This document shows, in pieces, positions 10,008-20,104 of a DNA stretch of 64,000 nucleotides; the stretch's first letter is position 1, and every line of letters begins with the position of its first letter. The stretch is from NCBI GenBank assembly GCA_949361645.1, contig OX442426.1, forward strand, positions 434,001 to 498,000, written 5' to 3'. Origin of the DNA: Spongilla lacustris (lineage: Eukaryota; Porifera; Demospongiae; Spongillida; Spongillidae). A model generated the notes under the pieces. It did not search any database, had not been told where the DNA came from, and was given only the letters and a program-made list of their open reading frames with translations. Position numbers and translations under genes: made by a program.

Positions 10008-10151
10008 CTAGGGAGGAGGGAGAGGAAAGGAAGTAGTGAATATAACAGTAGATAGATTTCATGTTTACATCAGTGCATAGGGTGGCATACACACAAAACA
10101 TAGAAAATATGTGGGAATAGGTGGGCATGATATAGAAATGTCCAACCATAC

Positions 10152-10367
10152 TTTGAAGTTCATGCTGTGGCAGTTCTGTGCGTACACCACCACACCACTG
10201 GCAGCATCAGCCTGCTGGAGCTTGTTGTTGATGGCTATGAGGGACTCCAGCGTACGAGAGCTGGGGTCTTGGTGAAACTCCTCCTCCTTGTAGTGCAGGG
10301 CCTTGGCGTAGGCGTGGCACTCGATGGCACAGTCCCCTAGCAACTCGTTGCCAAGGGGTAGTCGACC
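10152..10367 (-). CDS. MTOR: MTOR copy 1 first retained exon: start of FAT
   Basis: 216 bp, phase 0, encoding [37 protein letters not shown] and [20 protein letters not shown]. It matches the [20 protein letters not shown] stretch of TOR. No upstream TOR exon in order follows until a scrap at 10.6 kb. Confidence 0.92.
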
Positions 10368-10609
10368 CTAGAGACCAAGCAATATTGGAGAGAAACATTT
10401 GCAAACAGTACACAGAGATCATGACACATCTGAACTGTGCCTCATAACATGTACCTCTTAACACATTTCAAAGGAAACACTTCACAATACTCTGAAACAT
10501 TCTTGATGTGACAAGCATAAGTACTGGTCCTCACTCACGTACTCCACACTGCCACAGCTACAACTTCACAGGCACATATACACACAGGCACATATGCACA
10601 TGCATATGG

Positions 10610-10685
10610 TCACTGCCTGATGAGCAGTTCATTGGCCATATCCCCACCAGCTGTGGGACTGGGCATCTGCAGTGGGGAAGAGGTG
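10610..10685 (-). pseudogene. MTOR: Scrap of MTOR HEAT exon (MANELLI)
   Basis: It repeats the segment around 37020-37085 that encodes MANELL in the HEAT exon, but it is cut within that exon and carries a 2-nt deletion, so it cannot be read in frame. It marks the edge of a duplicated block running into 10.7-12.7 kb. Confidence 0.7.
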
Positions 10686-11978
10686 GGCATTAATTGTAAC
10701 ATATCTAAAGCTGATGTCATTGTAAAAAAAACCCAACAGAGATGGTACATTTGATAACACATCTGTTACCATTTTAATGCACATGTATAATACATGTAAG
10801 ACTCTTACTAGCCAGTAAAAGCGTGCGCGGGGAGAGATGGAGGCAGCCATTGATGGAGTAGAAGGTTCACCTTTACATTTAGTGCTCTACTAGCGATGAA
10901 GCTTGGGCTGTAGGGTCTCGAGGCGCGGAGTAGTGCTTCTCGCTGTGGGGCAGCTATAGTTGGGCGTGGCCCTCCCTTCGCGTATTGGCGGAAGGTCGGG
11001 TTGCAAGCCTATACCAAGATTTGTTCTGGAGTGTTATGTAATATCGTTGTGAATATCGTTATGTTATTGCACATTCGGGTAGTGATTATTGAGCGTTAGA
11101 TTACGTGTTGATAATGTGTCTGCAGAGCAGCTGCTCAAGATATGTACATGTATTGCTTCGGGTGCGGTGTCGATGAGTTGGGCATGGCCCGCCCTTCGCA
11201 TTGTCGTTCAGGCTTCATAGTAGCAGGGCAGCGCAACTCTTTAGCTGCCTCTGTAACACATTCGCAAACAAAAGCAATGTTTGTCCGCTCCATGAAAATT
11301 CATATACATGTAAGTTAAATGGAAGGAACAGCTGCCTATCATTACCTCACATCAGCCGCTAATTGGGTGATAATGGGACCCACTTGAACGCTGCAATCCG
11401 ATTGGACTGCAATCCCCGTTGCAGCAGAACAAATCCAGGTATAGGCTTGCAACCCGACCTTCCGCCAATACGCGAAGGGAGGGCCACGCCCAACTAGGGC
11501 AGCTAAACTCACTGGAACCACAGATATTAGATTATCCATGCTGGAACGTCGCGGGCGGGCCATGCACTCGCGGCTCGCGATCGTGTTCTGCTTTCCCGGC
11601 CCGCGTACTGAACGAATGATTCACGTTTAATTAATTTGCTTTGTGTCGCTCTAGCTTTAAGAATGCATGGCATGTACATGTACCTGGTGTGCGATTATTT
11701 GGGAGTTAATACTTACTAGTACCTCGAATCCGCTTCTTTTATTGCAACCAGTTCAGACATGTTCTTGGCTTCCCATGTTCGATAGGACTATGCTCAATAT
11801 CCATGGAATATACGAGCAGTAACGAGCTACGCCACCACGAGGCTACTACCCCAACCTCTCAACCTCTTTTTAATTTTTTATAACAAAATTAATTATTACA
11901 CTGCAAATTATAGGCTAATTAATTATGCAATCTATCACTGAATTGAATACAAAACGAAAATCTTCAAACACTAGACAG
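10686..11978. other. Repeat-derived stretch, no gene recognised
   Basis: It contains an inverted pair around 10965-11010 and 11455-11500 (cgaaggg/accttccgccaatacg forms) and fragments of a segment starting gatgaagcttgggctgtagg (10898-10960, 11500-11600) that is also found whole at 29056-29340 and 37325-37620. It looks like an older, rearranged version of those blocks. Confidence 0.55.
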
Positions 11979-12253
11979 TTACAGTCCACTTTCAATATCA
12001 CCAGCCAGTACACACAGGCCTATCTTCCTCAACACACCTATCAGTGTTGACCAGGCTACAGGCTGTGCTCCCTTCCCTTGGAGCCAGCGACTAAAAATGG
12101 CCGCTCCAGTGTCATCCTTGAGAAGGAAGACTCCCATCTTTGAGTATGCAGTTCCCACCAGGGCAGCCACATTGAATGTCCTGGTCTTGCCAGTGAAGTG
12201 CAGCAACTGCTCCAGGGTGGGGAGTACTGGGGCAGCTTGTGCTAGAGGAACAT
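11979..12253 (-). CDS. ROCO-family Death-domain exon, copy 1 (18 codons deleted)
   Basis: The acceptor catgtag precedes atgttcctctagcac. The product [20 protein letters not shown] leads to a Death-type fold [37 protein letters not shown] and a stop. Compared with copies 2 and 3 it lacks 54 nt encoding [16 protein letters not shown] and neighbours, an in-frame loss at the start of the Death helices. It splices in phase 1 from the exon ending at 12704. Confidence 0.75.
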
Positions 12254-12275
12254 CTACATGTAAGAATATCAATCA

Positions 12276-12612
12276 TGTACAACATTCAATACACCACCCA
12301 TTGCACAGAGATGGGCTTACAAGGGCACCATTCAGTACACCACCCATTGCACAGAGATGGGCTTACAAGGGCACCATTCAGTACACCACCCATTGCACAG
12401 AGATGGGCTTACAAGGGCACCGTTCAGTACACCACTCATTGCACAGAGATGGGCTTACAAGGGAACCATTTAGTACACCACCCATTGCACAGAGATGGGC
12501 TTACAAGGGCACCATTTAGTACACCACCCATTGCACAGAGATGGGCTTACAAGGGCACCATTCAGTACAACACTCATTGCACAGAGATGGGCTTACAAGG
12601 GAACCATTCATC
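12276..12612. repeat. 46-bp minisatellite, short version
   Basis: About 7 units containing cattcagtacaccacccatt and gcacagagatgggcttacaa. The period of 46 is not a multiple of three and no frame holds a stop, so all plus frames stay open. Larger arrays of the same unit lie at 29858-30684 and 38126-39171, always next to a Death-domain exon. Confidence 0.95.
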
Positions 12613-12703
12613 AATGCGTGCACCACATGGCTTTTTTGAGTGCAAAAATACTTAGTTTGCCTACAGCGCTTGTGGACATTAGACATTAACATAAAGTACT
12701 AAC

Positions 12704-12887
12704 CTGCTGTGTTCTCTATTCCAATGAGGTCCAACAGCTGTGGCTCCATCTTCATCCACTCACTCACTGTCACCTGCTTATAACCTGTTGTGTCAGCCAG
12801 AGTGTTCTCCTTCTTTTGGATCATCTCCTTCAACAGAGGGAGCTCTGTCCACATCCAGGTTAGGCTTCTCTCTAGGGAAGTCATTAC
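12704..12887 (-). pseudogene. Fusion exon: start of MTOR FATC exon joined to ROCO COR-tail exon
   Basis: From 12887 to about 12847 the sequence equals the start of the MTOR FATC exon ([13 protein letters not shown], acceptor acag). From about 12846 down it equals the ROCO exon tail ([37 protein letters not shown], donor GTTAGT). The two halves are in different frames. The MTOR frame continues APSVEGDDPKEGEHSG and stops at TGA, so copy 2 has no FATC. The ROCO frame is open and splices in phase 1 to the Death exon at 12253. Confidence 0.85.
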
Positions 12888-12934
12888 CTGTGTGTGTGTG
12901 TTACATATGATGAGTTAATCATAACTAGTAATAA

Positions 12935-13101
12935 CAGGTGGCCATGACCCACTTATGTGGGCACAGGTGACCATGACACCCTTATGTAGACACAGGTGAC
13001 CATGACCCACTTATGTAGGCACAGGTGACCATGACACCCTTATGTAGGCACAGGTGACCATGACACCCTTATGTAGGCACAGGTGGCCATGACACCCTTA
13101 C
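12935..13101. repeat. 29-bp minisatellite, copy 2
   Basis: About 5 to 6 units of the array also found at 1775-2091. Confidence 0.9.
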
Positions 13102-13203
13102 CAGTAAGCTTCTCTCTCACTCGGCTGACCTCCTCAGGTTCACGATCTGTTGAGAGGGGAGCAAGGGTTGAAGACAGTAGTGTATCCCATGACAACATAC
13201 CTT
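13102..13203 (-). CDS. MTOR: MTOR copy 2 exon with 24-nt in-frame deletion
   Basis: 102 bp against 126 bp in copy 1. The eight codons for KKALQITR are missing between EEVS and RVREKLTG. An AGC triplet at the junction is shared by both edges of the deleted segment, so replication slippage or microhomology repair is likely. Confidence 0.85.
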
Positions 13204-13857
13204 CTGTGTGTCCCCCAGGTCTGCTGGGTGAGGCTGTGCAAAGGAAGGAGGGAGAATGGATGAGAGAGAAAAGGAGGGGCATATAGCATACATGTATGGA
13301 ATATCGAGAGTTACGGCAGTAACTCATATAGAATTTGTGCCGAATCATGAAATCATTAAAAACGCGTCCCGCGTATTACTCACGAATAGAGAAACGGATA
13401 GTGTAGCTCTTTATTGCTATCTATCCACAATGGAAAGACGATCATTTTCATGTTTTGTTCAAGTCGCCAGACCGTTTACTTTAAGAGAACAAAAAAGCTC
13501 GTAGTTCTCGTTCCCAGACCGTAATTTGTCCATAGTCGTCGTCGTCTTTATGGGTGAGTATAACTCGTGATAGGAACGGTTTTAAAGAGCACCAGTTACA
13601 CCAAAAGCCGTAGAATTTCCTGACAATACATCTTCAGGTATCAGATATATAAACAAAGCATGTAACCAATATACGTAATTTGCAGCTGTTCTCGCGCGCC
13701 AAAATATCAGTACGTAATTGCTACGTAAGTTAGCTATATTAAAACCGTTTCCATGACAATGCTTCAGAATTGTGGATTGTGTATGATTGGCATGGAGTTT
13801 CATTTGTGTTTTTAGTTTTGCTCACCACTTTTAGCTAGCGAAGTTGTTTTTGTCAAA
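13204..13857. other. Unrecognised stretch replacing copy 1 intron sequence
   Basis: Beyond 13300 the sequence departs from copy 1. It contains ggaacggttttaa at 13575 and ttaaaaccgtttcc at 13739 as an inverted pair about 165 bp apart and leads into the Helitron-like ORF. It is probably part of the inserted element; no other content is readable. Confidence 0.4.
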
Positions 13858-14220
13858 ATGCCTTTACGGCTACGAAAGAGGAAAGCTAAGCGACGAGAGG
13901 AATACCTCCTAAATCGAGACTATGAGTTAGAGTCCTCCCAAGTTCGGTACGATGCTGATGCTGAACAAAGGCGGGCGTCTGCTCGTGACATGTACAGAGC
14001 AAATCTGGAGTCGAACCAAGCTTCTAAGAGGTGGCAACAGGAAAAGAATTCTGTTGTGGTGCGAGCTTCAATTCTAAGAAGCGATGTTATGAACTAAACT
14101 CAGACGAGAAACGAGCTTCAAAGATGGAAAGCTTGGCGCGCGAGTTTCGTACTAATGGAACAGCTGCAAATGTAAACTGTAAACATTGTGTTGCTAGGCA
14201 ATAAACATGGGAATTACAAC
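13858..14220 (+). mobile_element. Helitron-like N-terminal fragment (relic)
   Basis: The ORF at 13858-14097 begins MPLRLRKRKAKRREEYLLNR and runs on with RYDADAEQRRASARDMYRAN, a basic repeated RxxYxxN pattern I associate with N-termini of PIF1/Helitron-type elements in sponges and cnidarians. It is followed by a degenerate tail and a tgttgctaggcaataa motif at 14190. Related, more decayed pieces lie on the minus strand at 36.05-36.35 and 36.65-36.83 kb. No Rep or helicase motif is present, so the assignment is tentative. Confidence 0.4.
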
Positions 14221-14316
14221 GGCTGGCCCGAATTTTATCGTACAATCATATTTACTTCTACATTGTACTACATGTACACCTATATACTAGTAGTCACTTA
14301 TTTAAATAAATGAACG

Positions 14317-14594
14317 AAACTAGATATTAAAAACGAATATTCTCTCTGAGAAAGTTAGTGATTTGAAGCCAATGGTGGTGCAAATAGAAAGGGAACAAGG
14401 GATTCAATGGAAATGCAATGATTATTTCTATATTTAGCACTGTATAGAACGTCATTACAATTATGTTGCTAAATATAGGAATAATCATTGTATCTCCACT
14501 GAATCCCTTGTTCCCTTCCTTTTTACACCACCATTGCCTTCAAATCCTATATACCACCAACTTTCTCAGAGAGAATGTTTTTTATATCTTGTTT
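14317..14594. mobile_element. Fold-back MITE, arms about 120 bp
   Basis: The left arm contains attctctctgagaaagtt, ccaatggtggtg and ggaacaagggattcaa. The right arm is its reverse complement, ending aactttctcagagagaatg. The two arms meet around the tatatttagcac / gctaaatatagg pair. Relatives: 36370-36557, part at 58139-58214 and left arm at 62799-62930. There is no coding capacity. Confidence 0.8.
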
Positions 14595-15012
14595 AATATA
14601 ACTTAATAACATACATAGAATATTACATAACAACATACATGGAATATTTAATAACACTTAATAACATACATGGAGGAACAGGTTCAGCTGCAGGTCCAGT
14701 TTTCCTCACTTCACCTCGTCCCTTAGGTTTAGCATGTTCTAAAAATAGCAACACGATGACACAAGCCAGAGTTCAATGACAATAGCATTAACGGTCATGC
14801 CCCCCCCCCCCCCCCCCCAAAATTATACAGGAAAGCGAAGAGTTGAAATAAGGTGTCCATTTATTCACATATCACCTACATCACTCATGCCGGTAACCCA
14901 ACATGATGAGTGTAAATAGAAACATTGATATTTTAAGATCAGACAAGCAATATATTAAATCACATGACTAGTACTTATGATGACCACCTAATCATCTAGT
15001 ACTAATGGTTAC

Positions 15013-15148
15013 CATCTATCAGCCTCCAGTTGAGCAAGGGATCGTACACAAAGGCCTCCAACACTGCCATGACACTGTCCTTGTTCTCTCTCAGGACACT
15101 CATCACACTGTTGCATGTGCGCCGAAAGTTCCCCTCAATCCCTGTGAC
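15013..15148 (-). CDS. MTOR: MTOR copy 2 exon: kinase C-lobe end
   Basis: 136 bp, same length as copy 1 exon 2662-2797. It encodes [20 protein letters not shown] and [10 protein letters not shown]. The splice sites are intact. Confidence 0.93.
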
Positions 15149-15192
15149 CTGTGAGATGGTGAGATAATGGACTCCTGGTACGAGTTCTACAC

Positions 15193-16060
15193 CCTGTAGG
15201 GTCTACACCCAGGGTCTACACCTAGGGTCTACACCCAGGGTCTACACCTAGGGTCTACACCCAGGGTCTACACCCAGGGTCTACACCTGGGGTCTACACC
15301 TAGGGTCTACACCCGGGGTCTACACCTGGGGTCTACACCCAGGGTCTACACCTAGGGTCTACACCTAGGGTCTACACCCAGGGTCTACACCTGGGGTCTA
15401 CACCTGGGGTCTACACCTGGGGTCTACACCTGGGGTCTACACCTAGGGTCTACACCCAGGGTCTACACCTAGGGTCTACACCCAGGGTCTACACCTAGGG
15501 TCTACACCCGGGGGTCTACACCCAGGGTCTACACCTAGGGTCTACACCTGGGGTCTACACCTAGGGTCTACACCTAGGGTCTACACCCAGGGTCTACACC
15601 CAGGGTCTACACCCGGGGTCTACACCTGGGGTCTACACCTGGGGTCTACACCTGGGGTCTACACCTAGGGTCTACACCCAGGGTCTACACCTAGGGTCTA
15701 CACCCAGGGTCTACACCTAGGGTCTACACCCGGGGGTCTACACCCAGGGTCTACACCTAGGGTCTACACCTGGGGTCTACACCTAGGGTCTACACCCAGG
15801 GTCTACACCTGGGGTCTACACCTAGGGTCTACACCCGGGGTCTACACCTGGGGTCTACACCCAGGGTCAACACCTAGGGTCTACACCTAGGGTCTACACC
15901 CAGGGTCTACACCTGGGGTCTACACCTGGGGTCTACACCTGGGGTTTACACCTAGGGTCTACACCTAGGGTCTGCACCCAGGGTCTACACCCAGGGTCTA
16001 TGGGTCTACACCCTGTAGGGTCTACACCCTGTCCCAGGGTCTATGGGCCTACACCTAGGG
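15193..16060. repeat. 15-bp minisatellite, expanded copy
   Basis: About 58 units of ggtctacacctaggg variants, roughly twice the copy 1 array. Blocks of variant order recur within it (for example 15300-15545 and 15605-15760), showing higher-order duplication. Confidence 0.95.
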
Positions 16061-16102
16061 TCTCATGTTCCCCTTCCACCTTCACAATGTGCACACGCCC
16101 AC

Positions 16103-16250
16103 CTCCATAGCATTGACCAACATTCTGGTCAGACGGAAGGGTATCTTTTCAGGGAACTTCTCCCTCGTCATGGCAACCTCAAAGCAGTCCCCAAAGTCAA
16201 TGTGCAGAATGCGTCCAGTGAGTCGATCCAACATCAGGTTAGAGGGGTGC
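16103..16250 (-). CDS. MTOR: MTOR copy 2 exon: catalytic loop and DFG (intact version)
   Basis: 148 bp with [12 protein letters not shown] and [18 protein letters not shown]. The open frame and both splice sites are intact. A second, frameshifted version lies at 17030-17181. Confidence 0.93.
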
Positions 16251-16489
16251 CTAGAGGTGGGCAATAATTAGACCACAAGCACTGACATAAAATCCTTTGC
16301 GTACAATAATTTTACATTTGCAACTGAACAATCGATATCCAATTATGGGACCTCTTATGCAATCATGCTGTTATAGTTTGCTTTATGAACAAGTAATTTC
16401 AAATTATGATTTGGTGCAGGATATCCACTCATTGTGTGCTGACATGCACCATTCACTACTCACCCACACTCACCACACACACAGCTTAC

Positions 16490-16572
16490 CTATCACCCAG
16501 CCCCAATATGTACCCGACCATGGACATCACTGCAAGGGACCTTGTGTAGTTGGTACGCCGATCAAACCACAC
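16490..16572 (-). CDS. MTOR: MTOR copy 2 exon: VWFDRRTNY to LGDR, first duplicate
   Basis: 83 bp, equal to copy 1 exon 4297-4379. It is followed at 16573-16665 by a cut piece of the next exon that lacks its donor, so this duplicate may be unusable unless skipped. Confidence 0.85.
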
Positions 16573-16665
16573 CTACAGCACACAGTACACCTGGCTAGGT
16601 CATCTCCACTGGTGGTGCTCTCAATGGCATGTTCAAACACCTCCACCTTCTGAAGCAGCATCAGG
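16573..16665 (-). pseudogene. MTOR: Cut MTOR kinase exon ([15 protein letters not shown])
   Basis: It matches part of copy 1 exon 4432-4557, but the LWLKSPSSE end, the donor and the intron were deleted between two gca-containing sites, and the 5-prime end is replaced by foreign sequence from 16666. Confidence 0.8.
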
Positions 16666-16925
16666 TTGTGGACGGTGGACGGTAGGTACCTTGCCTTGGG
16701 GCGGGTTTTTATTTATTTATAAGGATTACAACAGGAATACATTACAGGTGCATTCAGCTATTCAAGTACAGCGCACGTGACGGGAAAGGGGACAGGAAGG
16801 TTAGTGCATCATGCTTAGGTCTTAACCTTGCTCATGGTTCTGGGTGGTCATAAATGCCGCCCGGAACGTGCTGTGATGATGGCAAGATGTTTAGCAGCTG
16901 GGACCCCTCTGTTTATCTCTGTTTA
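16666..16925. other. Insertion of unknown sequence in MTOR copy 2
   Basis: About 260 bp with no counterpart in copy 1, starting ttgtggacggtggacggtag and including a tttatttatttataagg motif. It resembles the edge of a retroelement UTR but no ORF or terminal repeat is seen. It separates the two duplicated kinase blocks. Confidence 0.4.
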
Positions 16926-17029
16926 GGTCTACACCTAGGGTCTACACCTAGGGTCTACACCCAGGGTCTATAGGTCAACACGTAGGGTCTCGTGTTCCCC
17001 TTCCACTTTCACCATGTGCACACGCTCAC

Positions 17030-17181
17030 CTCCATAGCATTGACCAACATTCTGGTCAGACGGAAGGGTATCTTTTCAGGGAACTTCTCCCTCGTCACAT
17101 GTGGCAACCTCAAAGCAGTCCCCAAAATCAATGTGCAGGATGCGTCCAGTGAGTCGATCCAACATCAGGTTAGAGGGGTGC
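17030..17181 (-). pseudogene. MTOR: MTOR copy 2 kinase exon, second duplicate, 4-nt insertion
   Basis: 152 bp against 148. The plus-strand tcgtcatggc of copy 1 reads tcgtcacatgtggc here, inserting 4 nt between the Ala and Thr codons of FEVAMTRE and breaking the frame. The splice sites look usable, so inclusion would frameshift the kinase; skipping it together with 16490-16572 would keep the frame. Confidence 0.9.
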
Positions 17182-17471
17182 CTAGAGGTGGGCATTAATT
17201 AGACCACAAGCACTGACATGAAACTATTTGCATATTATAATAATTTTACATTTGCAACTGAATATCCAATTATGGGATCTCTTATGCAATCATGCTGTAT
17301 CAGTTTGCTTTATGAACAAGTAATTTCAAATTATGCATTGGTGCAGGATATTAGCCTCATCACAGGGGAGGACATAACCAGAGCGCAAACTTCTAACATC
17401 AGTGATCCCATAACCTGGTGCCCATACCAGGTGTTTCCATAATCTAATACTGAAGATGCAACTTAGTGGTT

Positions 17472-17938
17472 GTAATGTAACTGTAATGTACATGTGTACA
17501 GCTGTAATGTATATGTGTACAGCTGTAATGTACATGTGTACAGCTGTAATGTACATGTGTACAGCTGTAATGTACATGTGTACAGCTGTAATGTACATGT
17601 GTACAGCTGTAATGTACATGTGTACAGCTGTAATGTACATGTGTACAGCTGTAATGTACAGGTGTACAGCTGTAATGTACATGTGTACAGCTGTAATGTA
17701 CATGTGTACAGCTGTAATGTACACGTGTACAGCTGTAATGTACATGTGTACAGCTGTAATGTACATGTGTACAGCTGTAATGTACATGTGTACAGCTGTA
17801 ATGTACATGTGTACAGCTGTAATGTACATGTGTACAGCTGTAATGTACATGTGTACAGCTGTAATGTACATGTGTACAGCTGTAATGTACATGTGTACAC
17901 CTGTAATGTACATGTGTACAGCTGTAATGTACATATGT
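17472..17938. repeat. 21-bp minisatellite, copy 2
   Basis: About 22 units of tgtaatgtacatgtgtacagc, more homogeneous than the copy 1 array (3830-4233), suggesting recent amplification. Confidence 0.95.
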
Positions 17939-18009
17939 AATGATCCACTCATTGTGTGCTGACATGCACCATTCACTACTCACCCACACTCACCACACAC
18001 ACAGCTTAC

Positions 18010-18092
18010 CTATCACCTAGCCCCAATATGTACCCGACCATGGACATGACTGCAAGGGACCTTGTGTAGTTGGTACGCCGATCAAACCACAC
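18010..18092 (-). CDS. MTOR: MTOR copy 2 exon: VWFDRRTNY to LGDR, second duplicate
   Basis: 83 bp with intact splice sites, adjoining the complete upstream exon 18145-18270, so this is probably the ancestral position. Confidence 0.92.
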
Positions 18093-18144
18093 CTACAGCA
18101 GAGGTACATATGATCCTCCTCCCCCTTCCTGCAGAGGCACATAC

Positions 18145-18270
18145 CTCTGAGGAAGGACTCTTCAGCCACAGCACCCTGGCTAGGTCATCTTCACTGGTGG
18201 TGCTCTCAATGGCATGTTCAAACACCTCCACCTTCTGAAGCAGCATTAGGTGATCATAATCAGGGGAGGT
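18145..18270 (-). CDS. MTOR: MTOR copy 2 exon: kinase mid-domain
   Basis: 126 bp encoding [20 protein letters not shown] and [15 protein letters not shown]. One Gly of copy 1 (STTSGDD) is Glu here. Confidence 0.93.
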
Positions 18271-18547
18271 CTGGGGAAGAGATGGGGCGGGCATTAAATG
18301 GAAGATGTAATTAGTTGCCCTAAATAGACCACAGTGATGATAACAAGGGCCATATCTCCCTCTAGAGCTCCTTCACATTTAGCTCCTTACAAAATGATTG
18401 CTGAAAACATGTACATGTACAGAGGATGCAACTCAAATTTAAAATCATAGATTGAGAAGGCAAGCTACATGTAGCAAAATGCAAGTGAAACACCTCATCC
18501 CCAGCCCCTTGGAGGGGTGTGGCCTGCAGGATGAGGTGTGGCCCTAC

Positions 18548-18695
18548 CTGCAGCATGAGGCGATGTTCAATGTTCAGCATAATCTTCTTCTTCTCTCTGT
18601 AGTCCCTGATCAGGGAGTGGATGGTGACACAGTGGGGCACCCAGCCAATCAGCCCAGAGTTAGGGGACAGTGGGATCACAGAGTAACGCTGAATA
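18548..18695 (-). CDS. MTOR: MTOR copy 2 exon: SIQRY to IEHR
   Basis: 148 bp. The conserved Asp of PHCDT is Val here (PHCVT), a change in a normally invariant stretch. Confidence 0.92.
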
Positions 18696-18849
18696 CTGAG
18701 AGGAAAAAAACAAAACCATAACCATGGCAACTGAATGTGACAAATCAGGAGACAATCACTACCCCTCCCTCCTCCTCGGTTCCCATACCTACATGTAGAG
18801 CTCCCTCCCCTATCCTCAGCCTCCCTAGCAACCCTCCCTCTCCCCTAAC

Positions 18850-18985
18850 CTCAGATGTCTCTTTAATGTCTCTGGGTCATTTGAAAGAAGTGTGTTCACC
18901 AGCCCAAACAGCTGCATGACACGCTCATCCTGTCTAAGATCCTCATGTCCTTTGAGGAGGAACATGTAGTCCAAACCATTGCTTC
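18850..18985 (-). CDS. MTOR: MTOR copy 2 exon: ATP-binding lysine
   Basis: 136 bp encoding [20 protein letters not shown]. The ATP lysine is kept. Confidence 0.93.
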
Positions 18986-19117
18986 CTGTGGGTGTGGCCA
19001 TGACATGTGCAGGTACATGTATGTGATTAAAGTGTAATTCTGACCTCCCCCTCATCAACCAATGACCTCCATCATCACATGACCATCCCCTCATCACATG
19101 AAACCCTCATCACCCAC

Positions 19118-19244
19118 CATGAATGACCAGCTTGCGAGGTCTTTGTTTTGAGGTGATAGTGTGTGATACACTTCTTATCTTCACAATGTCCTGGTTTGGT
19201 TCATAGGTCCCAGGTACCGCCAACTCAAGGTCCTTGCAGGCCAA
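19118..19244 (-). pseudogene. MTOR: MTOR copy 2 exon with two deletions, original acceptor lost
   Basis: Relative to copy 1 exon 5214-5388 it lacks 9 nt (around SHTLNV) and 39 nt that remove the original acceptor and the first 33 exon bases. A cryptic acceptor tttgcaag would restart at L-L-A-C-K-D-L in the correct phase, leaving an 11-residue loss. Confidence 0.8.
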
Positions 19245-19311
19245 TAGCTTGCAAAGATGGCCAAGGTGTTCATATCAATGTTCATATCAGGGCCCCTCCC
19301 CCCCTCCTCAC

Positions 19312-19446
19312 CTGTGGAAGTTGCTTTGATATTCGTCTGAACACATTGTAGTACAGTTCCCAGGCCTGTGTGAGGTCTCGTGCGTTGCTGGTGGACTGGT
19401 ACTTCTTGCACCACTCAAAGGCCTCCAGAAGGTCATGCCCATAGGT
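19312..19446 (-). CDS. MTOR: MTOR copy 2 exon: FRB second part
   Basis: 135 bp encoding [16 protein letters not shown] and [20 protein letters not shown]. It is intact. Confidence 0.93.
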
Positions 19447-19553
19447 CTGGGGAGGAGAGGAGGAAAAGAGGGGAGGGATAATCTCTGGATTCCCCACCCT
19501 GGTAAGCACAGACAACTCTGGTACCCACATAGTTACTCCAGATATCCACTAAC

Positions 19554-19662
19554 ATGGTTAAAGGAGCTTTCCTTGAGTGTCTCAGGTCCCTTGTCCATCC
19601 TTATGTGCAGAGGTTCCAGCACCTTCAGCATACCTGGGATGTTGTGCTCACAAAAATACAGT
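19554..19662 (-). CDS. MTOR: MTOR copy 2 exon: FRB first part
   Basis: 109 bp, intact splice sites. The Gly of RLYFGEH is Cys (RLYFCEH). Confidence 0.9.
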
Positions 19663-19664
19663 CT

Positions 19665-19818
19665 AGTGGAGAAGGGGGAGGAGGAGGGAGGGGAGGGGAA
19701 GGAGGGGGAGGGGAGGGGAAGGAGGGGGAGGGGAGGGAAAGGAGGGGGAGGGGAGGGGGAGGAGGAGAGAGGGGAGGAGGGGGAGGAGGAGAGAGGAGGA
19801 GAGAGGGGAGGAGGGGAT
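19665..19818. repeat. Purine-rich repeat, copy 2
   Basis: G/A-only tract with altered unit order compared with 5811-5969. Confidence 0.9.
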
Positions 19819-19907
19819 GGAATACATGTACATCATATCCATCTCAATGCACCACACGTAAATGTAATTGTAAACCACATCCTCTTTCTACCCTCCTCCT
19901 CCCTTAC

Positions 19908-20104
19908 CTGGAGGCATCCTCCAGTCCCTCATGCCACTGCTCATGCCAGAGTATGGCCACACGAATCAGCTCCTCGGACACCATGACAGCCTGCTGGACC
20001 AGGGCACTGCTGTGCTCACACATGTTCTGCAAGATGGTCTCTGCTGCCTCCTTACGAGTAGTGCTCTGACTCTTGGAGGCCACCGTAAGAGGGTAGATGA
20101 GGGC
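19908..20104 (-). CDS. MTOR: MTOR copy 2 exon: FAT end / FRB start
   Basis: 197 bp, same protein content as copy 1 exon 6062-6258 ([20 protein letters not shown]). It is intact. Confidence 0.94.

Larger units (their letters stand above)
1602..10367 (-). pseudogene. MTOR: MTOR copy 1: FAT-FRB-kinase-FATC part, 18 exons, one in-frame stop
   Basis: TOR is the serine/threonine kinase of TORC1 and TORC2, which couples nutrients and growth signals to translation and autophagy. Eighteen exons with GT/AG borders can be joined from 10367 down to 1602. Their lengths sum to 3069 nt (1022 codons plus stop), so the frame survives every junction. FRB residues corresponding to the rapamycin-site Ser and Trp ([17 protein letters not shown]), the ATP lysine ([11 protein letters not shown]), the catalytic loop (LGDR-HPSN), DFGD and the terminal [11 protein letters not shown] are all present. 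Defects: no HEAT region in order upstream, a TAG at 9870-9872, and about 75 FAT residues missing after FYHALLVQQ compared with vertebrate MTOR. A sequencing error at the TAG is possible, but the FAT deletion and missing 5-prime half make a duplicated fragment more likely. Confidence 0.8.
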
